A stretch of DNA of 30,274 nucleotides, from positions 1-30,274 of the forward strand of contig JBOHNM010000027.1 in the NCBI GenBank assembly GCA_050730675.1, given 5' to 3'. Origin of the DNA: JBOHNM01 sp050730675. Lineage in GTDB: Bacteria > Planctomycetota > Phycisphaerae > Phycisphaerales > UBA1924. A program made the translations under genes and the position numbers. The notes beneath the pieces were generated by a model. That model ran no database searches and had not been told where the DNA came from. It worked only from the letters and a program-made list of their open reading frames with translations. Shown piece by piece: positions 1-8,298 of this stretch. How positions within the stretch are numbered: the stretch's first letter is position 1; every line of letters starts with the position of its first letter.

Positions 1-1
1 C

Positions 2-523
2 ATCATCACCGCACCCGCCGAGGTCATCGCGGGTTCACTCATCGAGGTCACCTGGACCGGCCCCAACAACTCCGGCGACTACATCACGGTGGTCGAGGCA
101 CAAAAACCCGACGGGCAATACGGCAACTACACCAACACCGCCTCCAGCGCCCCCCTCAAGCTCCTCATGCCCATCATGGCCGGCGATGCCGAGCTTCGCT
201 ACATGACCGGACAGGGCGGGCGCGTCCTCGCCCGACGCCCCATCAAGATTGTCGCGGCGAATGTCACCCTCTCCGCCGCCGAGTCGTGCGCCGCCGGCGC
301 AACTGTCACAATCACGTGGATTGGCCCCAACAACTCCGGCGACTACATCACCATCGTGGAAAAATCCAAGCCCGACAACCAGTTCGGCGCCTACACCAAC
401 ACCTCCAAGGGCTCCCCGCTGAACGTCGCCGCCCCCAAGCAGCCCTGCGACGCCGAAGTCCGCTACGTCACCGGCCAGGGCGGCAAAGTTCTGGCTCGAA
501 TCCCGATCAAGGTCGGCCCCTGA
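2..523 (+). CDS. C-terminal part of a protein with tandem Ig-like repeats, probably a VWA-domain protein (5' end outside window)
   Basis: The frame is open from the first bases of the window, so the true start lies upstream; the GTG at 89 is only an internal Val codon. The visible 173 residues hold two copies of a unit of about 88 residues. Each copy has a T-W-x-GPNNSGDYIT core, a KPD-x-Q-[YF]-G-x-YTNT segment, and ends RY-[MV]-TGQGG-[RK]-VLAR-x-PIK. From family knowledge, such repeats occur at the C-terminus of secreted or periplasmic von Willebrand A domain proteins, where they look like small beta-sandwich modules. The VWA part would lie outside the window, so that assignment is inferred. 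The protein ends shortly after the second repeat. No terminator is obvious downstream. The next 280 bases to the following gene hold nothing I can recognise except that gene's ribosome binding site. Confidence 0.75.
   Translation: MITAPAEVIAGSLIEVTWTGPNNSGDYITVVEAQKPDGQYGNYTNTASSAPLKLLMPIMAGDAELRYMTGQGGRVLARRPIKIVAANVTLSAAESCAAGATVTITWIGPNNSGDYITIVEKSKPDNQFGAYTNTSKGSPLNVAAPKQPCDAEVRYVTGQGGKVLARIPIKVGP
59..351 (+). repeat. Two tandem repeat units sharing a 29-base identical core
   Basis: Bases 59-87 and 323-351 are identical over 29 positions. They lie 264 bases (88 codons) apart and encode the GPNNSGDYIT core of the two protein repeats. Flanking parts of the units have diverged at the DNA level while the protein pattern is kept. 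This suggests an old internal duplication with a core held constant by selection or conversion. Confidence 0.8.
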
Positions 524-791
524 CTCCCCTGATCCGGGCGATGATCCCGTTCGCTGAGAGCACGACTACCGGGCGACGTTCGCCACGCCTTCCCTCAGCA
601 CACTCCAATGCCGACCGGCTCACCCGTGGAACCCCGGGCTGAACGCCACCTCATCCTTGGTTAGACTCCCCCTTGCCAGGAGCCGCGTCACGCCGCGGTG
701 ATGCCGCGCGCCGCTTGGCAGAGGTTGACCGTGGATCCGAGTTGGAACGACCGTCAACTTCGCCCTGAGACCTCGCCCACAACACACCGTT

Positions 792-806
792 GGAGTAACT
801 TCGATG
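792..806 (+). promoter_or_regulatory. Ribosome binding site that fixes the true start of the broken DUF1254 gene
   Basis: GGAG at 792-795 lies 8 bases before ATG 804. The ATG opens a signal peptide in a different frame from the long downstream reading frame. The site supports 804, not the internal ATG at 940, as the original start. Confidence 0.6.
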
Positions 807-2370
807 TATTTGTTCAGACTGATCGCGATGTCGGCGACAATGTTGCTGACCTGCTCCGCGCTGGCGCAAACACCTGCGGCGCCAAACGCCGGCGGCCCGC
901 CCACGCCCGGCTTCAACCAGCACATCCCCCCCGCAGATCATGACCCCCGACAAGGTCGAGACCCGCACCGGAACGCTCAACTTCGTTGACGGGGTTCCCA
1001 CCGCCGAAACCACGCAGAAGTGCTACGACAACCTCGACTTCCTCCGCGGCACCGAGGTCTTCCTCAACTTCGTTCCCGCCACCTCGCTCGAGGCCATCCG
1101 CCTTGGCTGTGCCGAGCGCGGCGCCGCCAAGAGCAACCAGGCGATCATCTTCGACCAGCTCTGCGACTCCAACCCGCTCCTACTCACCGCCAACACCGAC
1201 ACGGTCTATTGCTTCGCCTTCCTCGACCTCGACGTCGATGGACCCACCGTCGTCGAGATCCCCGCCGGCTGCGGCCCGGGCACCGTGGATGATGCCTTCT
1301 TCCGCTTCGTGATCGATATGGGCGGCCCCGGCCCCGACCAGGGCAAGGGAGGCAAGTACCTCATCGTCCCCGAGGGCTTCAAGGGTGAGGTACCGAAGGA
1401 CAAGAAGGACGGAGGGGAGTTCTTTGTCGCCCGCTCGCCCTCCAAGTCCAATCTTCTTGTGCTGCGTGGGTTCCTGGTGGACGGCAAGCCCGACGCGGCC
1501 TCCAAGATGTTCCGCGAAGGCCTGAAGATCTACTCGCTCAGCAAGGCGAGCAATCCCCCGAAGATGGAGTTCATCAACTGCTCCAAAGTCCCCTTCAACA
1601 CTGTCCACGCCAACACCTTTGAGTTCTACAACGAACTCGACCTCGTCATCCAGCGCGAGCCTATCGAGTTCATCGACCCCGAACTCCGCGGCCTCGCCGC
1701 CGCCATCGGCATCGTCAAGGGCAAGAAGTTCGCCCCCGATGATCGCATGAAGAAGATCCTCACCGAAGCCGTGGCCGTCGGCAATGCGACCGCCCGCGCC
1801 ATCTCCTTCCGCAACCGGGACACCCGGGCGCCGTACTACCCCGGTAGCCAGTGGAAGACCGGCTTCATCGGCGGCGACTATCGCTGGCTCGACGGAAACG
1901 GCATCTCGGGTCGCGACCTCGATGCCCGCACGCTCTTCTTCTACATGGCCACCGTCAACACCCCGGCGATGGCGGCGAAGATCCCCGGCAAGGGTTCGCA
2001 GTACGCCTTCAACGGCGCGGATTCGTCAGGCAACGCCTTCGACGGCGCCAAGAACTACAAGGTCAACATCCCCGCCAACGTCCCCGCCAAGGACTTCTGG
2101 TCGGTCGTCGTCTACGACCCCCAGACGCGCTCGGAACTCCAGACGACCCAGCCGTTCCCCAGCAAGAACAACAAGCGCGACAAGCTGATCACCAACGCCG
2201 ACGGCTCGGTCGATCTCTACTTCGGCCCCAGCGCCCCCGCCGGCAAGGAAGCCAACTGGACGCAGACCATCCCCGGCAAGGGCTGGTTCGTGCTCCTGCG
2301 CCTCTACGGCCCGCTCGATCCGTGGTTCGACAAGACGTGGCGGCCCGGCGAGTTCGAACTCGTCAAGTGA
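804..2370 (+). pseudogene. DUF1254/DUF1214 secreted protein, split by a frameshift in a C7 run
   Basis: ATG 804 opens a signal peptide (MYLFRLIAM... ending ALAQ) and a Pro/Gly linker ending in NQHIPP. The frame then moves at seven consecutive C (926-932). Removing one C gives HIPPQIMTPD and joins directly to the long frame that runs to 2370, for a 521-residue product. The second frame carries the DUF1254 region (NTDTVY-type motif near residue 85 of that frame) and a C-terminal DUF1214 region (FWSVVVYD ... ADGSVDLYFGP ... WFVLLRLYGPLD). The families are of unknown function and usually exported. A caller would take ATG 940 and give a 476-residue protein with no signal peptide, which I think is wrong. 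It is the first of three paralogues. It may be a true pseudogene, a slippage-rescued gene or a base-calling error. Confidence 0.8.
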
Positions 2371-2430
2371 TTGCCTCTCGGATGCATATCTGACGTTACC
2401 GCCAATCTCCCTTCGCCTCGACCCCGCCGC

Positions 2431-2657
2431 AACGAGTTCAAATACTGCATGCCGGCGCCGACGGCAAGTAAATCCTGAGCATCGACGGCAAGAAGGTCGC
2501 CGAGGCCCAGATCCCCAAGACCCAGCCCTTCATGTTCTCCGCCGACGAGGGCACGGACGTGGGCCTTGACGCCGAAACCCCCGTCACGCCCGACTACAAG
2601 GCCTTCAACAACTCCTTCACAGGCAAGATCGCCAAGGTGACCGTGGAACAGAAGTAG
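2431..2657 (+). pseudogene. Relic of an arylsulfatase C-terminus
   Basis: From 2472 to the TAG at 2655-2657 the frame reads ILSIDGKKVAEAQIPKTQ, then a FSADEGTDVGLD block, a TPVTPDY block and FTGKIAKVTVEQK. This is the conserved tail of bacterial arylsulfatases (the sugar-sandwich-like end of the sulfatase family). Directly upstream in this frame lies TAA (2469-2471), where a Tyr codon TAC would fit. Before that, a recognisable EFKY stretch lies in another frame, so there is at least one nonsense change and one frame change. The sulfatase catalytic domain is absent: the preceding DUF1254 gene ends at 2370. Only about 75 codons survive. The gene probably once stood between the first and second DUF1254 copies. 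Confidence 0.7.
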
Positions 2658-2757
2658 CGTTCGAGACTCGCACGCCGACCAAAGCAGACCGGGCGCAACG
2701 GCTCAGTTAAGTCCACGCCATTGGTGCTCCCGCCCGCCGCAATCGCTCAATACTCGC

Positions 2758-2775
2758 CGGCGCCGAAAGGCGCCG
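2758..2775 (+). other. GNRA-capped hairpin in the leader of the second DUF1254 gene
   Basis: CGGCGCC (2758-2764) and GGCGCCG (2769-2775) form a perfect 7-bp stem closed by a GAAA tetraloop. A weaker GAAAT/ATTTC stem follows directly. No T run follows, so it is not a standard terminator. The rest of 2658-2936 shows no gene. Confidence 0.45.
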
Positions 2776-2948
2776 CGAGAAATTTGATTTCGGGAGGGAT
2801 ACCGGTCACGGCTTTGGGCAACTGCCCCTCGCCAGTCTCCGCCTCCATCCCCCACTCGTGGTACCATGCAACCGTGGCGGCCGCACACCAGGGGCCACCG
2901 CATGTGTTGTTCACTGCCTCCGCCGCTCTCCCCACCAGGAGCCTCCCC

Positions 2949-4400
2949 GTGAACCGTTCCCTCTCAATCGCCGCCATCCTTGCGGCCTCGGCCTGCATCG
3001 CCCTGCCATCCCCGGCCGGCGCACAGCCGCCCGCGCCCGCCGCCGGCGCGCCGGCCCTGCTCACGCCAGCCGAAATCAAGGCCATCGCCGAGGAAGGGTT
3101 CATCTACGGCCTGCCCATCGTCATGAACTACGGAGTGTTGTACCAGTCCGCGGTGGACAAGAACTCCAGCCAGTTCAAGGCCCCCTTCAACCAGATCAAG
3201 AACGAGCACCACGTCGCCACACCCGAGGACACGGCCATCGTCACGCCCAACAGCGACACGCCGTATTCATTGCTGTGGACCGATCTGCGCGCCGAGCCGG
3301 TCGTGGTCTCTGTTCCCGCCGTTGAGAAGAGCCGTTACTACTCCGTGCAGATGATCGACGGCAACACGTTCAACTACGGGTACATCGGCAGCCGTTCCAC
3401 CGGCAACGACGCCGGTGATTACCTCGTCGCGGGCCCCGACTGGAAAGGGCCCGTGCCGCCGGGCGTCAAGAAGGTCTTCCAGTCGGGCACGCAGTTCTCG
3501 CTGGTCCTGTTCCGCACCCAGCTCTTCACTCCCGAAGACCTGCCCAACGTGGTGAAGATCCAGGAGGGCTACAAGGTGCAGCCGCTCTCGGCGTACCTCA
3601 AGCAGCCCGCGCCCGCCGCGCCGCCGGCAGTAGACTTCCCCAGGATCGACAAGGAGCTGGCCAAGACCAGCTTCTTCGAGTACCTCGACTTTGCGCTGCG
3701 GTTTGCGCCCGCCGGCCCGGAAGAAACGGCGGTCCGCGCCAAGCTCGCGAGCATCGGCATCGGCGCGGGCAAGCCTTTCAGCGTCAAAGCCCTCTCGCCC
3801 GAGCACCGCGCGGCGGTGATCGAGGGGATGAAGGCTGGCGAGGAGAAGGTGAAGCAGAAGGTGCTGCACATCGGCAAGTCGATCAACGGCTGGAGCATCT
3901 CCTCCCCCTTCGGCGACCGGGCTTTCTACCACGGCGATTGGCTGCTGCGCGCCGCCGCGGCCGATGCGGGCATCTACGGCAACGACCCGATCGAGGCCGC
4001 GTACCCCATCGCCAAGACGATGACCGACGGCGAGCCGCTCGACTGCAGCAAGAACAAGTACACCATCACCTTCACCGCGGGCCAGACGCCGCCGGTGAAC
4101 GCCTTCTGGTCGGTGACGATGTACGACGGCAAGACGCAACTGCTGGTCAAGAACCCAATCCACCGCTACCTCATCAACTCACCGATGCTCCCGGAACTGA
4201 AGAAGAACGCCGACGGCTCGCTGACGATGTACATCCAGAAGGACTCGCCGGGCAAAGACAAGGAGTTCAACTGGCTCCCCGCGCCCAGCGGCCCGATCTA
4301 CCTCGTGATGCGGCTCTACTGGCCCAAGACCGAGTCGCCCTCGGTCCTCCCCCCGGGCGAAGGTTCGTGGAAGCCGCCGGTCATCGTGAAACTCCCGTAA
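2949..4400 (+). CDS. Secreted DUF1254/DUF1214 domain protein, second paralogue
   Basis: I start this gene at GTG 2949 because AGGAG (2937-2941) lies 7 bases upstream and the first residues form a signal peptide (cleavage near AGA|Q, residue 25/26). The frame is open further upstream, but that part reads as leader. The mature protein has the DUF1254 region at about residues 45-190 (EEGFIYGLPIVMNY, then TPNSDTPYSLLWTDLR) and the DUF1214 region from about 375 (NAFWSVTMYDGK, NADGSLTMYIQKDSPGK, NWLPAPSGPIYLVMRLYWP). Total length is 483 residues, usual for the family. The proteins are exported; the biochemical role is unknown. It sits 150 bases before the third copy and shares a nearly identical ribosome-binding segment with it. 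Its codon choice is less biased to C-ending codons than the third copy, so the two are not a recent duplication. Confidence 0.9.
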   Translation: MNRSLSIAAILAASACIALPSPAGAQPPAPAAGAPALLTPAEIKAIAEEGFIYGLPIVMNYGVLYQSAVDKNSSQFKAPFNQIKNEHHVATPEDTAIVTPNSDTPYSLLWTDLRAEPVVVSVPAVEKSRYYSVQMIDGNTFNYGYIGSRSTGNDAGDYLVAGPDWKGPVPPGVKKVFQSGTQFSLVLFRTQLFTPEDLPNVVKIQEGYKVQPLSAYLKQPAPAAPPAVDFPRIDKELAKTSFFEYLDFALRFAPAGPEETAVRAKLASIGIGAGKPFSVKALSPEHRAAVIEGMKAGEEKVKQKVLHIGKSINGWSISSPFGDRAFYHGDWLLRAAAADAGIYGNDPIEAAYPIAKTMTDGEPLDCSKNKYTITFTAGQTPPVNAFWSVTMYDGKTQLLVKNPIHRYLINSPMLPELKKNADGSLTMYIQKDSPGKDKEFNWLPAPSGPIYLVMRLYWPKTESPSVLPPGEGSWKPPVIVKLP

Positions 4401-4550
4401 GGCCCGCTCCCGCGGCCTGACAACGCAAGACAGCCCGACAAGATCGAAGCAGTCCGTAAACTGCCCTCGACCAAATGCCATAGCGCTGCCAAGGCGCGCA
4501 CCCCAATGAATGGTCCCGGTCCCTGCCTCTCCCACACCAGGAGCCTCTCC

Positions 4551-6008
4551 GTGAAGCCCTCCCAGCCCGCATCAACGGCAACCCTCGCCGCCGTCCTCAT
4601 CCTGTCGGCCTGCGTCGCGCTCCCGTCGGCCGCCGGCGCACAGCCACCGGCCGCTCCTGCCCCCACAGCCCCCGGAGCACTCACCCCCGACGAAGCCCGC
4701 CAGATCGCCGTTGATGCCTACATCTACGGCTACCCGCTGGTCACGATGGACTGGACGCGCCGCGTGATGACCAACGTCTCGCAGCCCGAGGGCACCCGCG
4801 CCCCCATGGGGCACCTCGTCCGCCTCCGCGAATACCCCAACGCCAGCTTCCGCGACGTCACCGCCCCCAACGCCGACACGCTCTACACCACCGTCTGGCT
4901 CGATGTCGCCAACGAGCCCTGGGTCCTCTCCCTCCCCGACATGAACGACCGCTACTACCTCATGCCCATGCTCGACGGCTGGACCAACGTCTTCCAGGTC
5001 CCCGGCAAGCGCACCACCGGCACCGGTCCACAAACCTACGCTATCACCGGCCCCGGCTGGAAGGGGGCCCTCCCCGCCGGCATCAAGGAATACAAATCGC
5101 CCACCTCCCTCGTCTGGGTCCTCGGCCGCATCTACTGCACCGGCACACCGGAAGACTACGCCGCCGTCCACAAACTCCAGGACCAGGTCTCCATCGTCCC
5201 CCTCAGCTCCTACGGCAAGCCCTACACCGCACCGGCCGGCAAGGTCGATCCCGCCATCGACATGAAAAAGCCCGTCCGCGAACTCGTCAATTCCCTCAGC
5301 GCCGCCGACTACTTCAACCAGCTCGCCACGCTCATGGCCGCCAACCCCCCCGCCGCGGCCGACGCCCCCATGCTCGCCAAAATGGCCCGCATCGGCATCG
5401 TCCCCGGCAAGCCCTTCGACGCCTCCAAGCTCGACCCCGCCGCCGCCGCGGCAATCAACGCCGCTCCGAAAATGGGCTTCGAGAAGATCATGGGCTCGTT
5501 CAAGACCGCCGGCCGCCACGAAAACGGCTGGGTCTTCACGACCGAGACCGGCATCTACGGCGCCAACTACCTCAACCGCGCCCTGGTCACCGCCATCGGC
5601 CTGGGCGCCAACCGCCCGCAGGACGCCGTCTACCCCACCTCCGAGGCCGACGCCGCCGGCAAGCCCTACGACGGCGCCAACAAGTATGTGCTGCACTTCG
5701 ATAAGGGCCGCATGCCCCCCGCCGACGGCTTCTGGTCCCTCACCATGTACAACGGCGAGTACTTCTTCGTCGACAACCCCCTCAACCGCTACACCGTCTC
5801 CAGCCGCTCCAAGTTCGTCGCCAACGCCGATGGCTCGACCGACGTCTACATCCAGCACGATTCCCCCGGGAAGGACAAGGAAGCCAACTGGCTCCCCGCC
5901 CCCTCCGGCAAGTTCATCCTCATGATGCGCCTCTACTGGCCCAGCGAGAAGAATCCGTCGATCATCGACGGTTCCTGGAAGATCCCGCCCGTAAACGCCG
6001 TCCCGTAA
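4551..6008 (+). CDS. Secreted DUF1254/DUF1214 domain protein, third paralogue
   Basis: The start is GTG 4551, with AGGAG (4539-4543) 7 bases upstream. An earlier in-frame ATG at 4506 is less likely because the signal peptide begins after 4551 (hydrophobic LAAVLIL, cleavage near AGA|Q, residue 30/31). The 485-residue product has the DUF1254 part (AYIYGYPLVTMD, then TAPNADTLYTTVWLD) and the DUF1214 part (GFWSLTMYNGEYFFVDNPLN, NADGSTDVYIQHDSPGK, KFILMMRLYWPSEK). It is similar to the second copy throughout, and the two share the end motif NWLPAPSG. The gene is very rich in C-ending codons. Function is unknown. The three copies near a sulfatase relic suggest an envelope role linked to substrate handling, but that is inference. 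The gene converges on the GH76 gene on the other strand. Confidence 0.9.
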   Translation: MKPSQPASTATLAAVLILSACVALPSAAGAQPPAAPAPTAPGALTPDEARQIAVDAYIYGYPLVTMDWTRRVMTNVSQPEGTRAPMGHLVRLREYPNASFRDVTAPNADTLYTTVWLDVANEPWVLSLPDMNDRYYLMPMLDGWTNVFQVPGKRTTGTGPQTYAITGPGWKGALPAGIKEYKSPTSLVWVLGRIYCTGTPEDYAAVHKLQDQVSIVPLSSYGKPYTAPAGKVDPAIDMKKPVRELVNSLSAADYFNQLATLMAANPPAAADAPMLAKMARIGIVPGKPFDASKLDPAAAAAINAAPKMGFEKIMGSFKTAGRHENGWVFTTETGIYGANYLNRALVTAIGLGANRPQDAVYPTSEADAAGKPYDGANKYVLHFDKGRMPPADGFWSLTMYNGEYFFVDNPLNRYTVSSRSKFVANADGSTDVYIQHDSPGKDKEANWLPAPSGKFILMMRLYWPSEKNPSIIDGSWKIPPVNAVP

Positions 6009-6023
6009 TTCATCCAATGCTCC

Positions 6024-6041
6024 CGGCGCAGCGATGCGCCG
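6024..6041. other. GNRA-capped hairpin between convergent genes
   Basis: CGGCGCA (6024-6030) pairs fully with TGCGCCG (6035-6041) around a GCGA tetraloop. It lies just after the third DUF1254 gene and before the end of the opposite-strand GH76 gene. No T tract follows on either strand. It could slow or end transcription or protect 3' ends, but this is not shown. Confidence 0.4.
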
Positions 6042-6124
6042 CGGGCGCTTCGCGGCAATCCTCTGCCGCACGTGCACACATTCGTGCATATGCGGACGTC
6101 CCTCCCCGCAGCCTCCGCGGCGAA

Positions 6125-7321
6125 CTATTTCCCCGCTGGTGGGACATCCACCTTGTCCCCCTTCTCCGCCCTCTCCCAGAACACCCGCCCCACCTCCGTC
6201 TCCTGATCCGCCAGCAGCCACAGCAGCCGCGCGATCGCCGCCTGCTCGATCAGTTCCTTCGGCGGCGACGTCTGCCACCTCTTCCACGCCGCCTCGCCGT
6301 TCTTCCGCGCCCGCGCCAGCACCCCCGCATCCCCCGTCCCGCGATACAGCTCCAGGTCCGCCTCCACCAGTAAATGCGTGAACCGCGGGGAATCGCGGTA
6401 CGTCCCCGTCTCCTTCTTCACAAACCCATCGCACGCCGCGCCGATCCGCTTCGCCTCCGCCAGGAACGCCCCCTCCCCCGTCGCCCGGTACAGCCCCAGG
6501 TTCGCCCGCAGCATCAGCGCCGTGTTGTACGTGAACTTCCGCTTGTCGATCCGCCCATCGCTCACCCGTTGATTGTCAAAGAACAACCCGTCCCCGTCCT
6601 GCAGGTGCTCATTGGTCCACTTCACCAGCTTCCGCGCCCACTCCACGTTCTCCGCCCGCCCAGCTTCCTCGCCCGCCCGTCCGACACTCAGGCACGCCAC
6701 CGCCGCCGGCGCATTGGCGCACGTGTTCTTGCACCCACCCTTGTGCCCTTCGTGCCACCAGATCCCCCCGCCCAGTTCCTCATCCCACCCGCTCAGACAG
6801 AACGCCAGCGTCTGCCGCGCCCGCTCCAGATACTTCGCCTCCCCCGTCAGGTCGTACGCCTCCATAAACGTGATGACCATCCACTGGTTGTCGTCGTAGT
6901 ACTTGTCGTGCCCATTCCCATTCGTCGGCGACGGCTCATACCCCGGCGCCTTCGCCTTCGCGTCCCAGTACCGGTCCATCCCCGCGAAGAACCGCTCCAG
7001 CACCGGCCGGTACGTCCCCGGCTCATGCCTCGCCGCGGCCACGAGCGCCGAGAACATCACCCCATTCCCCCACATGAACTCCGGCTCGCGCTTGCTCAGG
7101 CTCTGCGCATACAGCCCTGTCTTCTCGTTGAAGAAGTCCTTCTGGATTGCCGCCGTCACCGTCTTCGCCGCCTCCATGCACGATGTCAGAGGCTTCGGAT
7201 CGGCTTTGGTCTCCGGGTTCACCGTGGGCTTCGACCCCGGTTCTGTCTGCGCTGCAGCCGGCAGCACCGCCGCCACCCACAGCATTCCTACGGCGACAAC
7301 GACAACTCGGCGTGTGATCAT
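6125..7321 (-). CDS. Secreted glycoside hydrolase family 76 protein (alpha-1,6-mannanase-like)
   Basis: GH76 enzymes are (alpha/alpha)6-barrel endo-alpha-1,6-mannanases that cut mannan backbones. This 398-residue protein starts at ATG 7321 (MITRRV) with a hydrophobic signal peptide ending AAAQ. An upstream ATG at 7360 would add 13 residues of non-signal sequence. The paired catalytic aspartates of the family are seen in YYDDNQW (about D143-D144). Other expected features are present: GNGVMFSALVAAAR, the aromatic GGGIWWHEG segment, the CKNTCANAPAAVA block, and the FTYNTALMLRANLGLY repeat helix. The gene is transcribed away from the YciE-like gene, with 235 bases between the two starts. Its coding strand is G-rich at third positions, unlike the neighbouring + strand genes. 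The exact substrate cannot be read from sequence. Confidence 0.85.
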   Translation of the reverse strand: MITRRVVVVAVGMLWVAAVLPAAAQTEPGSKPTVNPETKADPKPLTSCMEAAKTVTAAIQKDFFNEKTGLYAQSLSKREPEFMWGNGVMFSALVAAARHEPGTYRPVLERFFAGMDRYWDAKAKAPGYEPSPTNGNGHDKYYDDNQWMVITFMEAYDLTGEAKYLERARQTLAFCLSGWDEELGGGIWWHEGHKGGCKNTCANAPAAVACLSVGRAGEEAGRAENVEWARKLVKWTNEHLQDGDGLFFDNQRVSDGRIDKRKFTYNTALMLRANLGLYRATGEGAFLAEAKRIGAACDGFVKKETGTYRDSPRFTHLLVEADLELYRGTGDAGVLARARKNGEAAWKRWQTSPPKELIEQAAIARLLWLLADQETEVGRVFWERAEKGDKVDVPPAGK

Positions 7322-7556
7322 CCGCCCATCGTAGTGGTCCCCCCCGCCCACCCAGAGCACGGACGTCCCACATCGATATCAAGGGCCCATCCGAACCGCG
7401 GAGTTGATTCTCCTGTCATTTTTCACGCGCCGTTCAGCCGAGCGCGGCTTCCACCTGCCACACTCCCATCAGGTGCGCGGTCCGCTCCGCGCACATCACC
7501 CCGCTCCTCCAAACCCGCGCGTTCCCTCATCGCGCCCTTGCACCAAAGGATGAACC

Positions 7557-8168
7557 ATGCTCGACAACCTCAAATCCCTCCTTGAAGACCAGATCAAGGA
7601 CCTGTACAGCGCCGAGAACCAACTCGTCAAGGCCCTGCCGAAGATGGCCAAGGCCGCCACCAGCCCGGCGCTCCGCGAGGCATTCGAGGGCCACCTCGTC
7701 GAAACCAAGGGTCACGTCCAGCGGCTCTCGCAGATCGCCGAGGCCCTGGGCATCTCGTCCGGCGGCAAGAAATGCAAGGCGATGGAGGGCCTCGTCGCCG
7801 AAGGCGACGAAGTGCTGGAAGAAAAGGGGGACGAGTCCGTCATCGACGCCGCCCTGATCGCCGCGGCCCAGCGCGTCGAGCACTACGAGATGTCCGCGTA
7901 CGGCACGGCGCGCGAGCTGGCCAAGAAGCTCCAGCAGTCGGACGTGGTGGAGTTGCTCCAAGCGACGCTCGAAGAGGAAAAGAGCGCAGACGAGAAGCTC
8001 AACGAGATCTCCCTCGACGAGATCCTCCCCGTTGCGCCCTTGGGCGACGACTCCGACAGCGACAGGAAGTCCTCCAAGCCCTCGGCCGCTACCGCAAAGA
8101 AGAAGGATGCCGGCGCCAAGTCCGCCACCCGCAACACCGAGCGTGGCGTCCGCTCCAACGGCAAGTAA
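7557..8168 (+). CDS. YciE-type ferritin-like protein (DUF892)
   Basis: The 203-residue protein opens with MLDNLKSLLEDQIKDLYSAE, typical of the DUF892/YciE family, which forms a four-helix ferritin-like bundle with a di-metal site and is often stress-linked. Helices with likely metal-binding residues are seen: DLYSAENQL, EGHLVETKGH, AAQRVEHYEM and LEEEKSADEKL. After about residue 162 comes a tail rich in Ser, Ala and Lys (KSSKPSAATAKKKDAGAK), a charged extension found in some family members that could bind nucleic acid. The ATG at 7557 is supported by AAGGA (7546-7550) six bases upstream. The upstream region is shared with the divergent GH76 gene. A loose GC stem follows the stop, but no clear terminator. 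Confidence 0.88.
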   Translation: MLDNLKSLLEDQIKDLYSAENQLVKALPKMAKAATSPALREAFEGHLVETKGHVQRLSQIAEALGISSGGKKCKAMEGLVAEGDEVLEEKGDESVIDAALIAAAQRVEHYEMSAYGTARELAKKLQQSDVVELLQATLEEEKSADEKLNEISLDEILPVAPLGDDSDSDRKSSKPSAATAKKKDAGAKSATRNTERGVRSNGK

Positions 8169-8298
8169 GCGAAAGCCCCCTCAAACGGCTCGATGCGGTC
8201 CCGGGGGCGGGTAGGAGTTTCTCCGACTTCCGCTCGTCCCCTGACCGCACGCGCCGGCACGCACTTTGATACACACGGGCGGCCGCTCGTCCGACGGG

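Noticed and set aside
2721..2948. N-terminal extension of the second DUF1254 frame
   Set aside because: It has no coding character and would bury the signal peptide; the good ribosome site is before GTG 2949.
4572..6434. A 620-residue open frame on the minus strand
   Set aside because: It lies opposite the third DUF1254 gene and part of GH76, is a Gly/Val/Glu-rich shadow of C-biased codons, and has no domain pattern.
8169..8210. GCCCCC ... GGGGGC pair after the YciE-like gene as a terminator
   Set aside because: The loop is over 20 bases long and no T run follows, so the support is too weak.
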